This document shows, piece by piece, positions 33,600 to 46,433 of a stretch of 64,000 nt of DNA; within the stretch, counting starts at the first letter, position 1, and each line of letters begins with the position of its first letter. Both the position numbers and the translations under genes were made by a program. The notes under the pieces were generated by a model that had not been told where the DNA came from, did no database searches, and was given only the letters and a program-made list of their open reading frames with translations. The DNA is from Artemia franciscana (Eukaryota; Arthropoda; Branchiopoda; Anostraca; Artemiidae), in NCBI RefSeq assembly GCF_032884065.1, contig NC_088873.1, positions 25,099,558 to 25,163,557 of the forward strand, in the 5' to 3' direction.

Positions 33600-35465
33600 G
33601 AAAGTCAGTTGATCCTATTCCTTAGTAAAAGCGAGTCATACCACTAACAATTTTTTGTCAAAATATCAGTGTCGTCATTTAGTTGATGATACATTACTTA
33701 CAGTGCACTGGTGCTGCTCATTAAAAAACCATATGCCTTAAATATATATTTTTTTTTACTTTCTACTTCGCAGGAAGGAGTGGTCTTAGAAATTCTAAGA
33801 GGATTCAGTAGAGTAAAAACTGAAGTTTTAGTAGAATAATTAAGAGTTGAAAGTGACTGGAAGCCAACCAGCCCCCTCCTGTATCATTTTGATACTTGAC
33901 TCCCTCATAACTCACGAGACACCGGTCACAGTTTTTGGATAGGTATTTTGTCCAAATAGTCAGAAGATCCACTAAATATGCCACCGGGGACGACATGACC
34001 CCCATGTCCCTGGCGCAAGGACCGTAAACAATGCAATATCGATAATTATTTATGCGTATTCTTTATAATGGAAAACTGATACTGAACCTGAGCCTGTGAA
34101 GTTTGATACTGAGCCTGTGATTGGGTCAAATTTTCTGTTTTCACTGTCGGGATTGAAAGGATCGAACAGTTTATTGTTAGAGGGGGGCTAGGGGGCCTGG
34201 GAAATGGTAAAAAAAAATTTTTTTATCTCTGTATAGTTAAACTTACAGCCGACAGTACTAGTGCCATTGGGAGTCTAATTTTAAAATGATTCCAAGAGCA
34301 AGATCCCTCCCCCCCCAAAAAAAAAAGGTGCGACCAAAAAAACAGCTAGGATCTTTTGTTCTGATCGGCTTCAAACTTCTATCCTTAAGTTTTTAAGCTA
34401 AGAGGACCTTAGTTCTTTCTTAATTTTTAGAAAAAATTAAGACCTTAATTTTTCTTTCAAAGAGAGAATAAAAAATTATCTTGTTATGAATTATTTTAAT
34501 TTGAATAAAGAATCTAAATAGAAAAGTGATTTTAGCCATTATTGAGTTTTTTTTGTGTGGGGATTGGAGTGGTTTGCTCCTGGATGAAAAGGTGGGGACT
34601 TGTGAGGATAGTTTACTTTACAATGTAAGTACTTTACTGATAAGTTACTTTACTGATAGATATTAAAATGATTCATCAAGTCATGTTCAAAATGAACTGA
34701 AATTACCACAAACAGAAGTAGGGCTACCCTGTCCTAGACCTTCTGTAGGCTAGAGTGTCATTTACGCTTTACTAGAAACAAAATATATTTCACATCTGTT
34801 CTCTTTTATAATTTTTACACTGAGGAATCGAACATTGTTAAGTCTTCCATGAATTAAAATCTCTATATATTAAAAAATCGGTCTATTTTCATTAGTTATT
34901 TTCAGTAATCTTGATTGTTTAGAAGTTTCGCTAAATAAAAAGCACGCTGCTCAAAATAATTATTATTTCAATAAAAAATTTAAAAGTAATTGTTTTTTGT
35001 AGCGTTGTTTTTGGTGCAAGGATGAATAAAAACACACAGCTAGAAATACAAGTCGTTTTTAGTTGAGTAGAAATGATGCTTTGACTTTAAAATTTTATTG
35101 GGCAATAGACCTACTCCTGTTTCTTTTATTTTCTATTTTTTTACTAAATTATTTAATCTAACTTGAGTTGGTTTTAGAATTCGTTTATCCATCTATTGCA
35201 GCTCTTGTTATCTCTATGTTTAATTTGATTGTTCTTCTTACTTTGAGCTTGACTGAGGTTTTAATATGGCTATTTACTTTTCTCCGAAAAATTTGTTTTT
35301 TGTAACGTGATCTTAAAACTGATTACCTTTAAAACATATTCTAATATAAGCGTATAATTAATGACAAAAGTTTATTTCAATGACCGATGTAGCCACAAAA
35401 TTTCCTAGGCGTAAAATTACTCATAAGTTTATAAATATGTACGTCTGTTCTGTTGTTATCACGGA
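33600..35465. other. POLG intron sequence, mostly unassigned
   Basis: Weak A-family traces on the minus strand at about 33840-34020 (GAAGCCAACCAGCCCCCTCC) and a D-family-like trace near 34690-34800 (TTTACGCTTTACTAGAAACA). Otherwise AT-rich sequence with nothing recognised. Confidence 0.45.
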
Positions 35466-35469
35466 ATGT

Positions 35470-35930
35470 TTATGCCGAGTCAGTTTTTCGTAATTTGAAA
35501 GTTAAACACGTGCTCTTGAGTAATTGAGTCTTGTTTTGAATTACTTTCCAGAAACTTTTTCCGCCGAAGAAGTTTTTCAAAGAAAAGTAAAGCACTAAAC
35601 CAGAGATGAGCAGAAATAAAATCAAATAATTTTTCAAGCGTAAAACTATCGTAAATCACCATTAATAAATAATGGAGCTCAAAACGAGTAGAAACTAAGA
35701 GGAGTAGGGATGACGTCCCCTACCCGTGCCTTCTAAAGGCCATAGCGCAATTTGCACTTTACTGAAAACGATTCTTATTTCAAGCTATGTTTTTACATCT
35801 CATAATATCGAGAAAACTCGAAAGTGTAGATTTTTACGACTTGTTTGTATTTATAGTTTTTTCACATTTCTAATATATCAAAGTATAGCCTTTATTTGTC
35901 AGCTATAATTTTTAGCTTTCTGAAGATGAA
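35470..35930 (-). repeat. D-family dispersed repeat, reversed
   Basis: Read on the minus strand it carries the head CAGTAAAGTGCAAATTGCGC, CCTTTAGAAGGCACGGG, the ACTCCTCTTAGTTTCTACTC block and ATTTATTAATGGTGATTTAC, in the same order as 61500-61780 on the plus strand. It ends about 60 bp before POLG exon d. Confidence 0.75.
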
Positions 35931-35989
35931 TAAATCTAGAAAACAAAACGAAACGAGAGACACTCTATAACTGTCTTAATTATTTTTAG

Positions 35990-36106
35990 GTGCGATACTT
36001 GGTTTGCAGTGAAGACAGATACAGGGCGGCACTTGCATTACAGATAACGAATCTCTGGACTCGGGCTATGTTTGCTCATAAGCTGGGAATGAATAACTTA
36101 CCCCAG
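35990..36106 (+). CDS. POLG: DNA polymerase gamma catalytic subunit, exon d
   Basis: Exon of 39 codons, phase 0 at both ends, between TATTTTTAG and GTAATT. The peptide begins [20 protein letters not shown] and continues with [18 protein letters not shown]. It matches vertebrate [24 protein letters not shown] and the following FAYKLGLNDLPQ almost residue for residue. The first Val completes HDEV of motif C. No frameshift. Confidence 0.97.
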
Positions 36107-38080
36107 GTAATTTTGAGCACAAGAGAATCAAAGAAAATCCTTTGGTGCAAGCAAGAATATGAAGGAACTAAGAAGTACTAAGTCTTTTCTATGAAAGCCG
36201 TGTATCAAGAGAAAAATTATATAAACGTGCAAACATTTTCCTGGTAGGGTGGTAATCCCCCTAGTAGTAAGGCCAATGGAGATGTAATTATAGTCCCTAA
36301 TTACTTTATTCCAAGTTTGTATTTCACGCGAAATCTAGCCGTCATAGGGTAACCAGTTCACTCAATAAAACAAAATCAGTTGCCACTTCTCTACCTTCGT
36401 GAAAAATTAAAACCGGTGAGGTTTTCAAACATGATAAATTGTGTCATTTTAGCTGCACACACAAGGTACAAGCAATTTAGTCAGAAAAAAAATAATTTTT
36501 CAGATTCTCTAAAAATATTAATAGGTGTTATCGAAACCTTATTAGAGTATGCTGATTAGAATTTGGAAGAATTTCTCAAATTTACCCGTTTTAGCCGCTC
36601 TAATGCTTGATTTACCTTAGCTTACGCTTCGGTTGGTTACCGTGACCCGGTCAATTGAGACTTCCCACTATTGCTGTTTTTCTCTCAATGCCCCCATCAG
36701 AATGCATCGATTTTTCACATTAGCGTTACAACCCTGCACTATAGTGTTTTATATGGTTTTACTATTTTTTTTTAACACATCCCTGATGTCTAGCTAGTCT
36801 TATAAAATGGCTTTTGTCTTTCTTAAGTTTGGTCTGTTTTTGTTGTACTGCTCTTCTTCCTTTTTCTTTTACAATTACCAACAGCTATGCGCTATTTGAT
36901 GATTAAATGCATAATTAACTTGGTATATCTTCACTAGATTTAAGATCAAATCGTTGCTGTTATACCTAAAGACTGGATCTCACATTTTTAAACTTCTGAT
37001 ATAGTACCTAAATACTATTTTCTTAGCTCCATTCAGGGGAATCGTTGGGCAGAGGAGCGAGTGGGTGCAGTTACCCTCAAATCACGTGGAGAGATGTCCC
37101 ATGCCCCTTGACTATCTGGATATGGACTCCTCTTGCCCCCCCACAATAAAAATTCTGGGGATTCGCCCCTGGCTTCATTCAAAGGGGGGTCATCACGGCA
37201 ATGCATGTTCAACCACACCTTAATTCTCATGATGGCTAGTTAGTCTTCTAAAATGTCCTTAATATTTTTAAGTCTGGATTAATTCTAAGTGCATACTTGA
37301 AATTTAAAATTTATAATTCTATATAATTTTGGTCATTTATAATTTTCGTCTTGTGCGAGATTGAACAGAAAATTTCGACAGTGTCAGATCGAAAAGAAAA
37401 GTTTTTTTCTAAAATGATAGCCCTGTGGACTTAAATTTCAGCCCATGACTGATTTTGTACATTAATCTTTCAACGAGGTAGAAGAACGAACTCTAAAGGT
37501 AGACCCGTGTTCTCTGTGGCTATGTGTGGTAGGCCAACAGGATCGAAATATTCTGTGTATTTCTTAATCGGAAAAATACGAAGCCAATGACCAATCTTAA
37601 TATCTAGCGTTCATTGTTTTATATTAATATATTTTACAATACTTTTTATTTCATTTTTTAAGGATTTTTGATGCTACTAATTACAAGCCTGTGGCTGATA
37701 TTATAGAACAGTCCTAGTTCATGCTATGGCGAACATGCATTTAAAAAAAAAAAAATGTTTGCAGCTAAGTGTGTACTATAGCATTTCCTAGCTTATTGAT
37801 TTCTAATCTGAGGCTAATGTTTCATTGCAGAAGTCCAGAATCATAATATGCCATTCCATATACTTTTTTCAGAAATAATTGTAATTTTAATTTTTTTGGG
37901 GTTCAACATCGATAGACCTTACAAAGGGTAGGGAGGTGCTTTCTGGAAAACAAATTTTGGCAATATTTGAGAAGAAAGTACTTAACTAGGTGAATGAAAT
38001 TTCCAGATATTTGTTTTGGGGTGATATTTTAGTTGATCTCTTGATGTCCCATTTAAATAGCTTAGCTAATTTCTTCGAAA
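36107..38080. other. POLG intron sequence, unassigned
   Basis: AT-rich. A GC-richer patch at 37030-37230 has the phrase GGATTCGCCCCTGGC but no recognisable gene. No repeat copies elsewhere in the window were noticed. Confidence 0.45.
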
Positions 38081-38084
38081 CATT

Positions 38085-38600
38085 TGCATGATTCTGGTTC
38101 AAACAAGGTGCCACGCATCCTTTTCTGCAAATGAATTTGGTTGGGATAGGGGAAGGGTGCTGGGGGTTCTTGCCTACTTTGTGCCTTCAATTTTACGGAC
38201 TCTAAATCCTTCCATGGTTCTGGTTCAAACAAGGTGCCACATATCTAACTTTCTTTTAAAAATGACGAGTTGGGTGGGGATTTCAGAGAGACTCTGGGGC
38301 TACGCAACTCCAATAGGAAAAAGCTGCAACACGCCTACCTTTCTGTTTAAACGTTGGTTGTAGGAGGGGTCATGGGTCCGCTTTATGCCTGAGGCATAGA
38401 GATTGAAAATCCTTGGATTACTCAACTTAATGTCGTAATGTCGTAGATATTGACAATCCTTGAGGGATTCTAGTTATAAGAAGGTTTAATATAGCTAGCT
38501 TATGCAAAGAAGCTGGTAGTAGAAGATGTATTGGGGTAGTTGGCTGTTGGAGGAGCCATGGGTAACTTTTTGTCTCCGATGACTTAGCTAGTTTTCACAC
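38085..38600. repeat. diverged tandem repeat, ~127 bp unit
   Basis: TTCTGGTTCAAACAAGGTGC occurs at about 38092 and 38218. A weaker third copy (GATTCTAGTTATAAGAAGGT) lies near 38467. GGAGGGGTCATGGGT-type blocks also recur. It lies in the POLG intron between exons d and e. Confidence 0.65.
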
Positions 38601-39432
38601 CGAATCAGAACTTGGCTTATTTTTGTGAAAACCTATTAACCTGATATATTTTATTTAATATCTTTAGTAATAAAGAAAATTAAGGTACATTATTCCTCTG
38701 TCATAGTCCTAAAAACAGAAAATGAAATAACAAATTCACCAAAACACAACAGTAATGGCTGACAAAAATAGATGGCAGCACTTTTGGATCTGTGGGCTCC
38801 TTTTTGATATGTATTTTTTTTTTCATTTATTGTTCGTTGAAAATTTTCAATTTGTGCTGCTGAATTCTTGTAAATCTGAAGTACTTTTGGATTTGAGGTT
38901 AACTTAAATCATAAATTGGCTCTTATTTGATTTTTGCTTAAACTGAGCTTTCCGCCCGAAAGCAATTACACTTCGGCTCACGCAATGTATGTCCTGGCTC
39001 AAGGACTTGGTAAAACTGTCCTTTTTGGTGGAAGACAAAAATTCATAGGCAGCTTTTCAAGATGTATTATCATATTCTATGTCCAGCTAGGAATCCAAAT
39101 TTTCTGTAAAAACCGCTAATGCTAGACCCTTACTTTCTCACAATAGACTAAATTTGGTGACATACGAAAAAAAATGCGGGACCAAACCAAAAGGCTGCTC
39201 CAGTAACGCAATTAATAGCTACTTCAAACGGACACCTAAGTGTAATGTTGCTTTCCCCCAAACCATTTCATTAAATACCATGTCTTTTTGAGTGATCAAA
39301 GAATATTCATTCAATATTTTTGTTTTTACTGTAACATTGAAAAATAGATGCCACTTGAACCTCGGGATTTTTCTTTCAAAATCAGTGTATATGTAACTAA
39401 TAATTTAGTTTTAGATGTTTAATGTGCACTAT

Positions 39433-39472
<40 letters not shown>

Positions 39473-39957
39473 TCCATTCCTTTCATAGATATAAAAAAAA
39501 TTAATTCGCTAAAGAAACCTTTAAGTCAGAATTTTATTGAGTTTTCCGTCAAGTAGAAATGACACTCGTGTTTTTTGGGGGTTTACAGAGGTGGTAAAAA
39601 GTGCTTTAAATTAAACATGGGTGATAATTCATTTGTTTTTACTATGTCTAAGGATTTTGCAATCTAATAATTTTTAGTGTATTGAAAAACACGTAGGCCG
39701 TAAAAGAACGTTCAATTTGATCAATGTATGTAGTTATCACTGAAGCACAAATGACTCACTAGGTGCTCGCTGATCGGAGGAACTTATGTGTAGCTATTTC
39801 TGGCTGTTCTAAATTTGGCTTCGTTGCTCATAGCATTTCCTGCTCGTTATGATTTTCAAGTCTTTTATCTGTGAGACTTTTTGCTGGCTTTAGGTTTGAA
39901 ATCTTTTATACGCTTTTCTGCTAGTCTTAAGTTTTAAATTCGCCCTTTACTTCTCAT
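38601..39957. other. POLG intron sequence with a long poly-T run
   Basis: A T-run of 36 is at 39434-39469, possibly the poly-A tail of a minus-strand retrocopy, though no body was recognised beside it. The rest is AT-rich and unassigned. Confidence 0.5.
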
Positions 39958-41335
39958 TAGAAAAAAAAACAGGTTTTTTCAACCGAAAGTAAGGAAAAAA
40001 ATTAAGACTTAAAACTAACAGAAATTATTACGCATATGAGGGAGGGGGTTTACTCCTCCACAACAACTCACTCTTTACGCTAAAGGTTTTAGTAATTTTA
40101 AAAAAAGGCTTCTTATTGTTCTAATTATTTCTTCAGAACATATTTCTTCAGGAGTCCTTCTTAAAAGATTGGGACATAATTGAAACTTTAGCGTAAAGAG
40201 CGAGTTGTTGCGTAGGAGTAACCCCCTCATATATGTAATAATTTCCATTCGTTTTCAGTTTTAATGGTATTCCTTACTTTCAGTTGAAGAAACTGTTTTT
40301 TTTATTTAACTCCTGATCATTTTTTAAATAATGCCAGGAAATCTGGCTACTCCTCCACGGAAAAATCCCTCCTCCCTAAGGATTTATTCTCTAGACAATT
40401 CAATCCTGGTGAAAATTTACCCCGGACAATTACCGATAACATCGCCACGAGTAAAATTGAGACAGAAAAGAGAAAACAAGACATAAAAAGAGTTTCGTAT
40501 AGTAATTCTGACAAATTCCGCCAGTTTAAAATGTCCCCTAAAAAATTCACCCCCTAGAAACTTCCCTCCCCATGGAAAATCATACCCGAGGAAAATCCCC
40601 CTCCCGAAAAATATATGTATACTTTTCAATAACAAATACTAAACGTAAACAATAGGCAAATTTTAACTTACAGACCTATCCCCAAGGGCTGTGGGAAGGT
40701 CATGATATCCCCAGTCGCAAATCTTTTCGGTCTTTAAACTATGTTGAACAAAATGGCTCATCTCAAATCAAATATCTCAAAAATTTTGATCGAACCATTT
40801 TGAGAAAAAAAGGGGCCTGGGAGGGGTCCAAGTTGCCCTCCAATTTTTGGTCACTTAAAAAGGGCACTAGAAATCCTAATTTTCGTTCAAGTGAGCGCTC
40901 TCACGATATTCTAGGACCATTGGGTCGATGCGATCACCCATGGGAGAAACAAAAAAAAGAAAACAAATAAGCCGTGGTCTTTCTCATGGCAGAAAATTCA
41001 AACTTTCACATTTTTTCAGATAGACGCTTGAAACTTCTACAGTAGAGTTACCTGATATGCTCAATCTGATGATGTGATTTTCATTAAGATTCTACGATTT
41101 TTAGAGATGAGTTCCCCCCCCCCTTTTTTTTTTAAAAAGGCAAGTTTTCTCAGGCTTGTAACCTTTGATAGGTAAGATTAAACTTGTCGAAACTTATATA
41201 TTTGAAAGCAGCATAAAAGCAAAATTCTTTGATTTATCTACTCGTATCAAAATTCCGTTTTTTAGAGTTTCGGTTACTATTGAGCCGTGTCGTTCCTTAC
41301 TTACAGTTCGTTACCACGAACCGTATGATGAGGAA
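39958..41335. repeat. composite family C element, third copy
   Basis: An imperfect inverted-repeat head spans 39958-40300: AAAAACAGGTTTTTTCAACC and ACTCTTTACGCTAAAG on the left, CTTTAGCGTAAAGAGCGAG and CTTTCAGTTGAAGAAACTG on the right. Next come a C-rich part (40350-40600), the core AAATGGCTCATCTCAAATC near 40755, GGGCACTAGAAATCCTAATT and AAAATTCCGTTTTTTAGAG. The tail is CAGTTCGTTACCACGAACCG near 41310. This is the most complete single head-to-tail copy in the window and defines the order of parts. Confidence 0.85.
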
Positions 41336-42541
41336 ATTCTGATTTTATTATTTCATTTATTTGAATAAAAAAAATCGCTTTTGTGTAAATATATAAAATG
41401 AAAGAAAACTTTTTAAATAAATTAAATAGAAATTGCCAAGTATTACAAAATAAAGAAAAAATAGTAAAAATTCACTAATGAAACCTATAAGGAATTTATT
41501 TCTAGCTTTGTGGGGTCATATACTCGGTAGCGATGCTAATTACGTATAAAGCTTATTACAATATGTGCTTTTAGAATCATATAGCTTTTCAACCGTGGAT
41601 TTTTTTTTTCTTTTTTCGTATAAATTTAGGTTAGGCAAGTTAACCTTAAAAATAAATTATCAATTTTCGTGGAAAACAAATTTTTTAGGTACAATATATT
41701 AATTTTATTGACATCTATACTTCTGCAGAGGGGATTTTCCTGATCGAACGACCAAGATTTAGTTATTTAGGTCATAGTTCTACCTTTTACACTGTGTTGA
41801 AAGCAGAAAGTATATAATAAAACATAATCTCTTTTCCCTGGAGAGTTTGCTAATCGACCCTTTATCTTTGAGCCATTTTGCTGACAAGAAGGAAGGCTTA
41901 GAATCTAAAAATGAGCATAAGGTACCGCATCCTCCGAACATGGTAATACGACAATCGTAACTTTTAATCCGCAATCTCCAAGAACTGGGCTTAGAATTGT
42001 TATCATCACCGTAACTGAAACTAAGATTTAACTTCTATCGTTTTGTGTGAAAATGGCGTAACTAAGGACATGACTGCCTATTTAAAACAAAGTTTATTCC
42101 TTTTTTAAGACAAACTTCTTTATGTATAACCTATCTCGTCTAGCATTACAAACTCAAATATGAACAGTCTTTCTTGTATTTATGTTGCGCGTGTGTGTTT
42201 CTTATGCATGCTCATATTGCTTCTGAAATACGTGTGCGGTGTAGTATTGTCTGATTTAATAAGCAGACTGCAGCGAGTATTTTCGTTAGGGGTTCAAAAG
42301 GGTTGAGTTAAGACGGTATTGGGTTAGCTGCACAGTCATTTTTATGTAATATTAGGTGATAACTTACCGGAAAAGGTATGCTTTTACTTGATTTTTAGAT
42401 GTCAGGAGTAGAGGGAAAGTTCAAACTTGTATCGCCCCTCTCCCTTCCGCCGTGGGTTTGAACTTGGTATTTCGAACAGTATTGGTTATTGATTTTAGTC
42501 TTGTAAAAACTTATAAACAGCATATGTTTTATCTCTTTTAG
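41336..42541. other. POLG intron sequence, unassigned
   Basis: AT-rich sequence up to the last exon. No gene or repeat copy was recognised. A polypyrimidine-rich stretch ATGTTTTATCTCTTTTAG forms the acceptor of exon e. Confidence 0.45.
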
Positions 42542-42733
42542 TCTGTGGCTTTCTTCAGTTCAGTAGATGTTGATAAAGTCTTACGTAAAGAAGTAAATAT
42601 GGACTGCAAAACTCCTTCGAATCCTCTAGGACTGGCCAAAGGCTACCAAATTCCCTACGGCGAATCTTTAGATGTTTATAAAACGATTGAGCTTACTGGA
42701 GGGACAATCTGTAAGTCAAAAACAGACCGATAG
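42542..42733 (+). CDS. POLG: DNA polymerase gamma catalytic subunit, last exon
   Basis: Terminal exon of 63 codons plus the TAG stop at 42731-42733. It starts after CTCTTTTAG in phase 0. The peptide begins [20 protein letters not shown] and continues [30 protein letters not shown], closely matching the vertebrate POLG C-terminus ([25 protein letters not shown], then IPQGEALDIYQIIELTKG). It ends in CKSKTDR, about the same length as in vertebrates. The five exons together give an uninterrupted 257-codon C-terminal part. Confidence 0.97.
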   Translation, partial: SVAFFSSVDVDKVLRKEVNMDCKTPSNPLGLAKGYQIPYGESLDVYKTIELTGGTICKSKTDR

Positions 42734-42779
42734 TGAACGACCTGTTTCACATTTTATAATTTTGAAGAAAATTTTTGCT

Positions 42780-42785
42780 AATAAA
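42780..42785 (+). promoter_or_regulatory. POLG: polyadenylation signal AATAAA of POLG (candidate)
   Basis: AATAAA 47 bp after the stop codon. A second AATAAA lies at 42900-42905. Either could set the 3' end; transcript data are needed to choose. Confidence 0.6.
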
Positions 42786-42909
42786 TTTAGCATCATAGCA
42801 TTACGTTTTTTTTATTTTTATGCCTAGCAATTTGCAAGTGCGTTTTCAGTCACCAGACATGTGCACTGGTTTGTCATATTTATTTATGTAATTGTTGCAA
42901 ATAAAAAAT

Positions 42910-43585
42910 TATCTATCTATTATCTGAAAAAAATTGATGATTATTGCCCAATGAAGAAATAAAATATGTAAGAGTGCAAAGCTTACTATAGAGGGAAAGC
43001 GGTCTGGCTCATACCTACTCAGACTTCTTCGGGGAAAGAGGGTCTCAAGTGTTTTCATTGCGATATCTACCACAACAGGCTATCAGATCTCGATCATGCT
43101 ATAGGGGAAGTAATAGTAAGTGTCCTAGATGGGACTCATAGTTAACCAGAAGCAAATCTATCCTTTGCAGCGCGTGAGTGGTTCCTAAATCCATGCCATT
43201 GGGACATACAAAGAGGTCAGATTTACAGAAATCACTAAACGAAAATTAAGGGGAAATCCCAGTTATTGTTTTTTGAGGTAGGAATCAGATCTGACCATTC
43301 AGAAGTAGGGAAGGGGAAAGTCTCTGAAGTGCTGTCTTGGTATCAGCCAAGGAAAGGAATTAAATGATCTAAACCAAAGTTCAAAAATAAGCGTAAGTGT
43401 CCTAGTTATCCTTTCTGGGGTACCATACCCATTTCAATCTGTGTTGGACGATGGAAATTCCTTTCATCATCAGAACATCTACCAATATAGGGCACTGACA
43501 CTTAATCGATTTTTTTGGGGAACAGAAGTAAAAGTCTTAGTGAAGCTTGATGGGGTCTTCAGACACAGTCAATTCGATTGATATT
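42910..43585. other. interval between POLG and the RTE-like element, unassigned
   Basis: No clear gene. It may hold the decayed 5' part of the RTE-like element that follows, because the same element type would have an endonuclease here, but no endonuclease motif could be read. Confidence 0.4.
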
Positions 43586-43589
43586 GTAC

Positions 43590-43951
43590 TGACATATAAG
43601 TAAATTAACAAGGAGTAGTAAATCTGGACCTGTCCCAATTAAAGCTAGGAACGAGGCCATAACTAGTGAAAAGGAAAGAGTTAAAGAGAGATGCGTAGAA
43701 CATTTTGAGAAAGTGCTAAAACGGGATAGAGTTACAGGAAAAGATATAGAGGAGAATGAAAAAGTTTGTGACACCTTGGATGTGAAGGTGTCATTTATTT
43801 TTTTTGTTAGGAAAAATTAGTGACAGTACTAAAAGGATTAAAAGATAATAAAGTCCAAGGTGCAGATAGTATGGTAACTAAGTTTGTTAAATGTGGTGAT
43901 TTGGTTAGAAATAAGTTACTCAAGATTAGATAAGATATGTATTTCGAAAAA
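43590..43951 (+). pseudogene. RTE-like retrotransposon fragment, linker before the RT (5' piece)
   Basis: Reads PIKARNEAITSEKERVKERC, VEHFEKVLKRD and, after a frameshift, VLKGLKDNKVQGADSMVTKF and RNKLLKIR. This is the segment between endonuclease and RT in RTE-like elements (WVEHFEKVLNR, then LKNGKAPGxD). It stops at GATAAGATATGTATTTCG, and the expected next residues (IFEKGEVPTNLR) appear at 47400. The element is therefore interrupted, not simply truncated. Confidence 0.8.
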
Positions 43952-44291
43952 TCTTTATCACAAGCCCTGAAGAGCCAAATTCAGATTTCGGAGTAAAAAA
44001 AAAAAAACAAGCAAAAAAATCACAGAGAAAACAGGAAAACTGGCAAACAATCCCGAAACAACAATAACAGAATGAAAAATCATTCCTTAGTCAAAGTAAT
44101 TAAAATGCAGGTTCAAATTAAGTCGGAAAAGTAAAAAAATGATAAAGCTAAAAAAGAAATAGATAATATATATAATTTAAAACATTTTTAAGGGGCATGT
44201 AAAAAAGGAAGGAGAACAAAACAAGTGAACAAAATACGAAACTTGAGTAACGTCAGTCAGAAATAATTAAAAAGCTAAACTACACACATAT

Positions 44292-44296
<5 letters not shown>

Positions 44297-44347
<51 letters not shown>
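44297..44347. repeat. poly-T run (poly-A on the minus strand)
   Basis: 51 consecutive T. It fits the 3' poly-A tail of the minus-strand retroelement whose RT ends near 44618, although a TA microsatellite lies between. Confidence 0.9.
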
Positions 44348-44350
<3 letters not shown>

Positions 44351-44358
44351 GTGAAAAT

Positions 44359-44361
<3 letters not shown>

Positions 44362-44440
<79 letters not shown>
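44362..44440. repeat. (TA)n microsatellite
   Basis: TA run of about 79 bp beside the poly-T run. Confidence 0.97.
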
Positions 44441-44442
<2 letters not shown>

Positions 44443-44617
44443 GGAAGTAAAGTAGTGAATGGAAGACGATATATGAAGGGGCTTAGAAACAACCTGAGGT
44501 GATCAGAATTTGGTAAGCAATTAACTTATATCTTAACTTATATCTTAAGCATCCTAGCTCGGATGCTTAACTTGGATATCCCACTTTAAATTAAAAGAAA
44601 ATTTGACTCCGCGTATC

Positions 44618-45700
44618 CTAATCTAAAAAATGGCACAGAAATTTCTGGGGGATAGGGTTAACAAAACGGGGTGTAGTTTCGAGGAAAAGTATTAGCATTA
44701 TCATTGATTTGCGATGATTTACTCTCATATATAAGTTAGACGGATCGTGTGCAATGTCATTGAGGATGCTCATAGGGCTATTTATTAAATTTCTATAGCA
44801 GGTTTCAACAAACGTTAGGTCATCCACAAATTTCCATCCGTCAGAAAATTCCTTAGCAAGGCTGTTAGTCACAACTGAAAAAATAGGGGACCTAGAAGAG
44901 TATCTTGGAGTACTCTATTGTGTAAAGGGAGGGGACTGGAATAATGATTCTAATATTTGACTACCTCTGATCTATTTTATAAGAATGAGGCAACCAATTT
45001 CGCCAGGAAGAAATTAATATTAAATTCAGTGACAAGTATCTGAAGTAAAATATTGTGGTTAACAAGGTGAAATGCTTTTTGAAGGTCAATCGAAATTAAA
45101 TTTAGGTAACAATTAGGCTTTTCGAGAATTCCCCCTATTAAGTCAATAAGAGAAGCAAGTTAACGGGAGGTAAAAGTGAATTTGACGTTCCCGAATTTCC
45201 TCGGGTAAATAAGAGGTAGGAATTTTTCTTTTAGCCGATGTGCGAGGAATCCTTCGTATAGTTTAGAGAATATAGGAGTAATAAAAATAGGTGAAACACC
45301 TTCAATACCAAGCTTTTCTTTTTTAAGGGAGCTAAGAAAACCCTATTTCCACATTGCGGAAATTGTCAACACTCATTAATTTCATTAAAAAGAACAGACA
45401 AGGGCTTTGAAGAGAAGTCCTTGGAAGCACTAATAAAAGGAAATGGCATATCTAAAGGGCAAACGTTTGTTTTTCTTAGTTTCCCAATTCTACTCACGGT
45501 CTCGGATGAGATAGAGGGAAAAGGAGATGAGAGATAATCTGTTGGTAATTGATAGGATAATTCCGGAAGGCTCTGAGCGATGGAAGCGAGGAACCTTTTA
45601 AGATTATTATCAATAACTACAGTAGATTCAGATAGGTTGAAATTAGGCGGGTCTAGACTCCTACCCAACAACTTTTTTTTACTTCGGAACACCAATTTTT
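44618..45700 (-). pseudogene. reverse transcriptase of the nested minus-strand element
   Basis: Minus-strand reading in three open pieces joined by frameshifts. Piece 45366-45695 is the region before the palm (RSLDPPNFNLSES, then SETVSRIGKL). Next come SPIFITPIFSKLYEGFLAHR and LNLISIDLQKAFHLVNHNIL (motif A, IDLQKAF) near 45060-45090. Piece 44618-44872 has LAKEFSDGWKFVDDLTFVET (motif C, FVDD) and MRVNHRKSMIM. The catalytic DD is kept, but stops (for example between the SFL of the palm and the motif B region) show that it is a pseudogene. Confidence 0.85.
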
Positions 45701-46433
45701 TGGTTTATTAGTAAACGATTCTTCGACTTTATTTTTGGAGTAGGATCGAGCAGATTCACCTGTTTCCCTTTAAATTTTTTCTCGGTTTATTAACTTCATC
45801 TAGTTACCATTTCGAAAAAAATTTCTAATTAGCCTTTTTATGGATTGAATAATAAAGGGTTTGTCACCGAAACACTTTTTAAATCTTAATTTTCTGGGAA
45901 AAGAAATTAGATATTTGTAATTTAGCTTTTTGTGGAAAATAACAAATTTCTTATGAAGATTGTGTAAATTGTAAATAGCGGACCAATCTTCAGTACTTTG
46001 TCACATTCCAAAAGATACAGGGCCAGAAAGCATTTTTCTTTTCACAGCAAGGGATAACTCCCACCCAATGGGGGCAAATCAGAGAAGGAACTGTAAAAAT
46101 TTACTCATATTAGTTAGAGTGACATAACTAGAGATGTGTTTCCACTAGTAGCTGGTGTTTTAACTATTTGTTTAACTTTAAGAAAGAGGTATATTGAATT
46201 CACTTAAGGTCGTTAGCACCACCAACTGTAACAAGTCCAGTATTTGGATACATAAATAATAAATTCCCCATTGATCTGCAATTTCTGGATAAATGAATGT
46301 TTTGTATCAGTATTTTAGTTTGGCAAGTAATTGAAGACAGCTATTGCAATAACATTGTAGAGACGGGGAAATACTTTGGGCCTAATACTTAGCCAAAGGA
46401 TTTCATCATAGTCAGACAAACTAGGGATTAGAA

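Noticed and set aside
31022..37175. CAGGGGCGGATCT at 31022 and the reverse complement of CAGGGGCGAATCC near 37163 looked like termini of a 6 kb hAT element.
   Set aside because: Flanking 8 bp sequences do not match, the interval includes a functional POLG exon, and no transposase is present. Probably chance or unrelated fragments.
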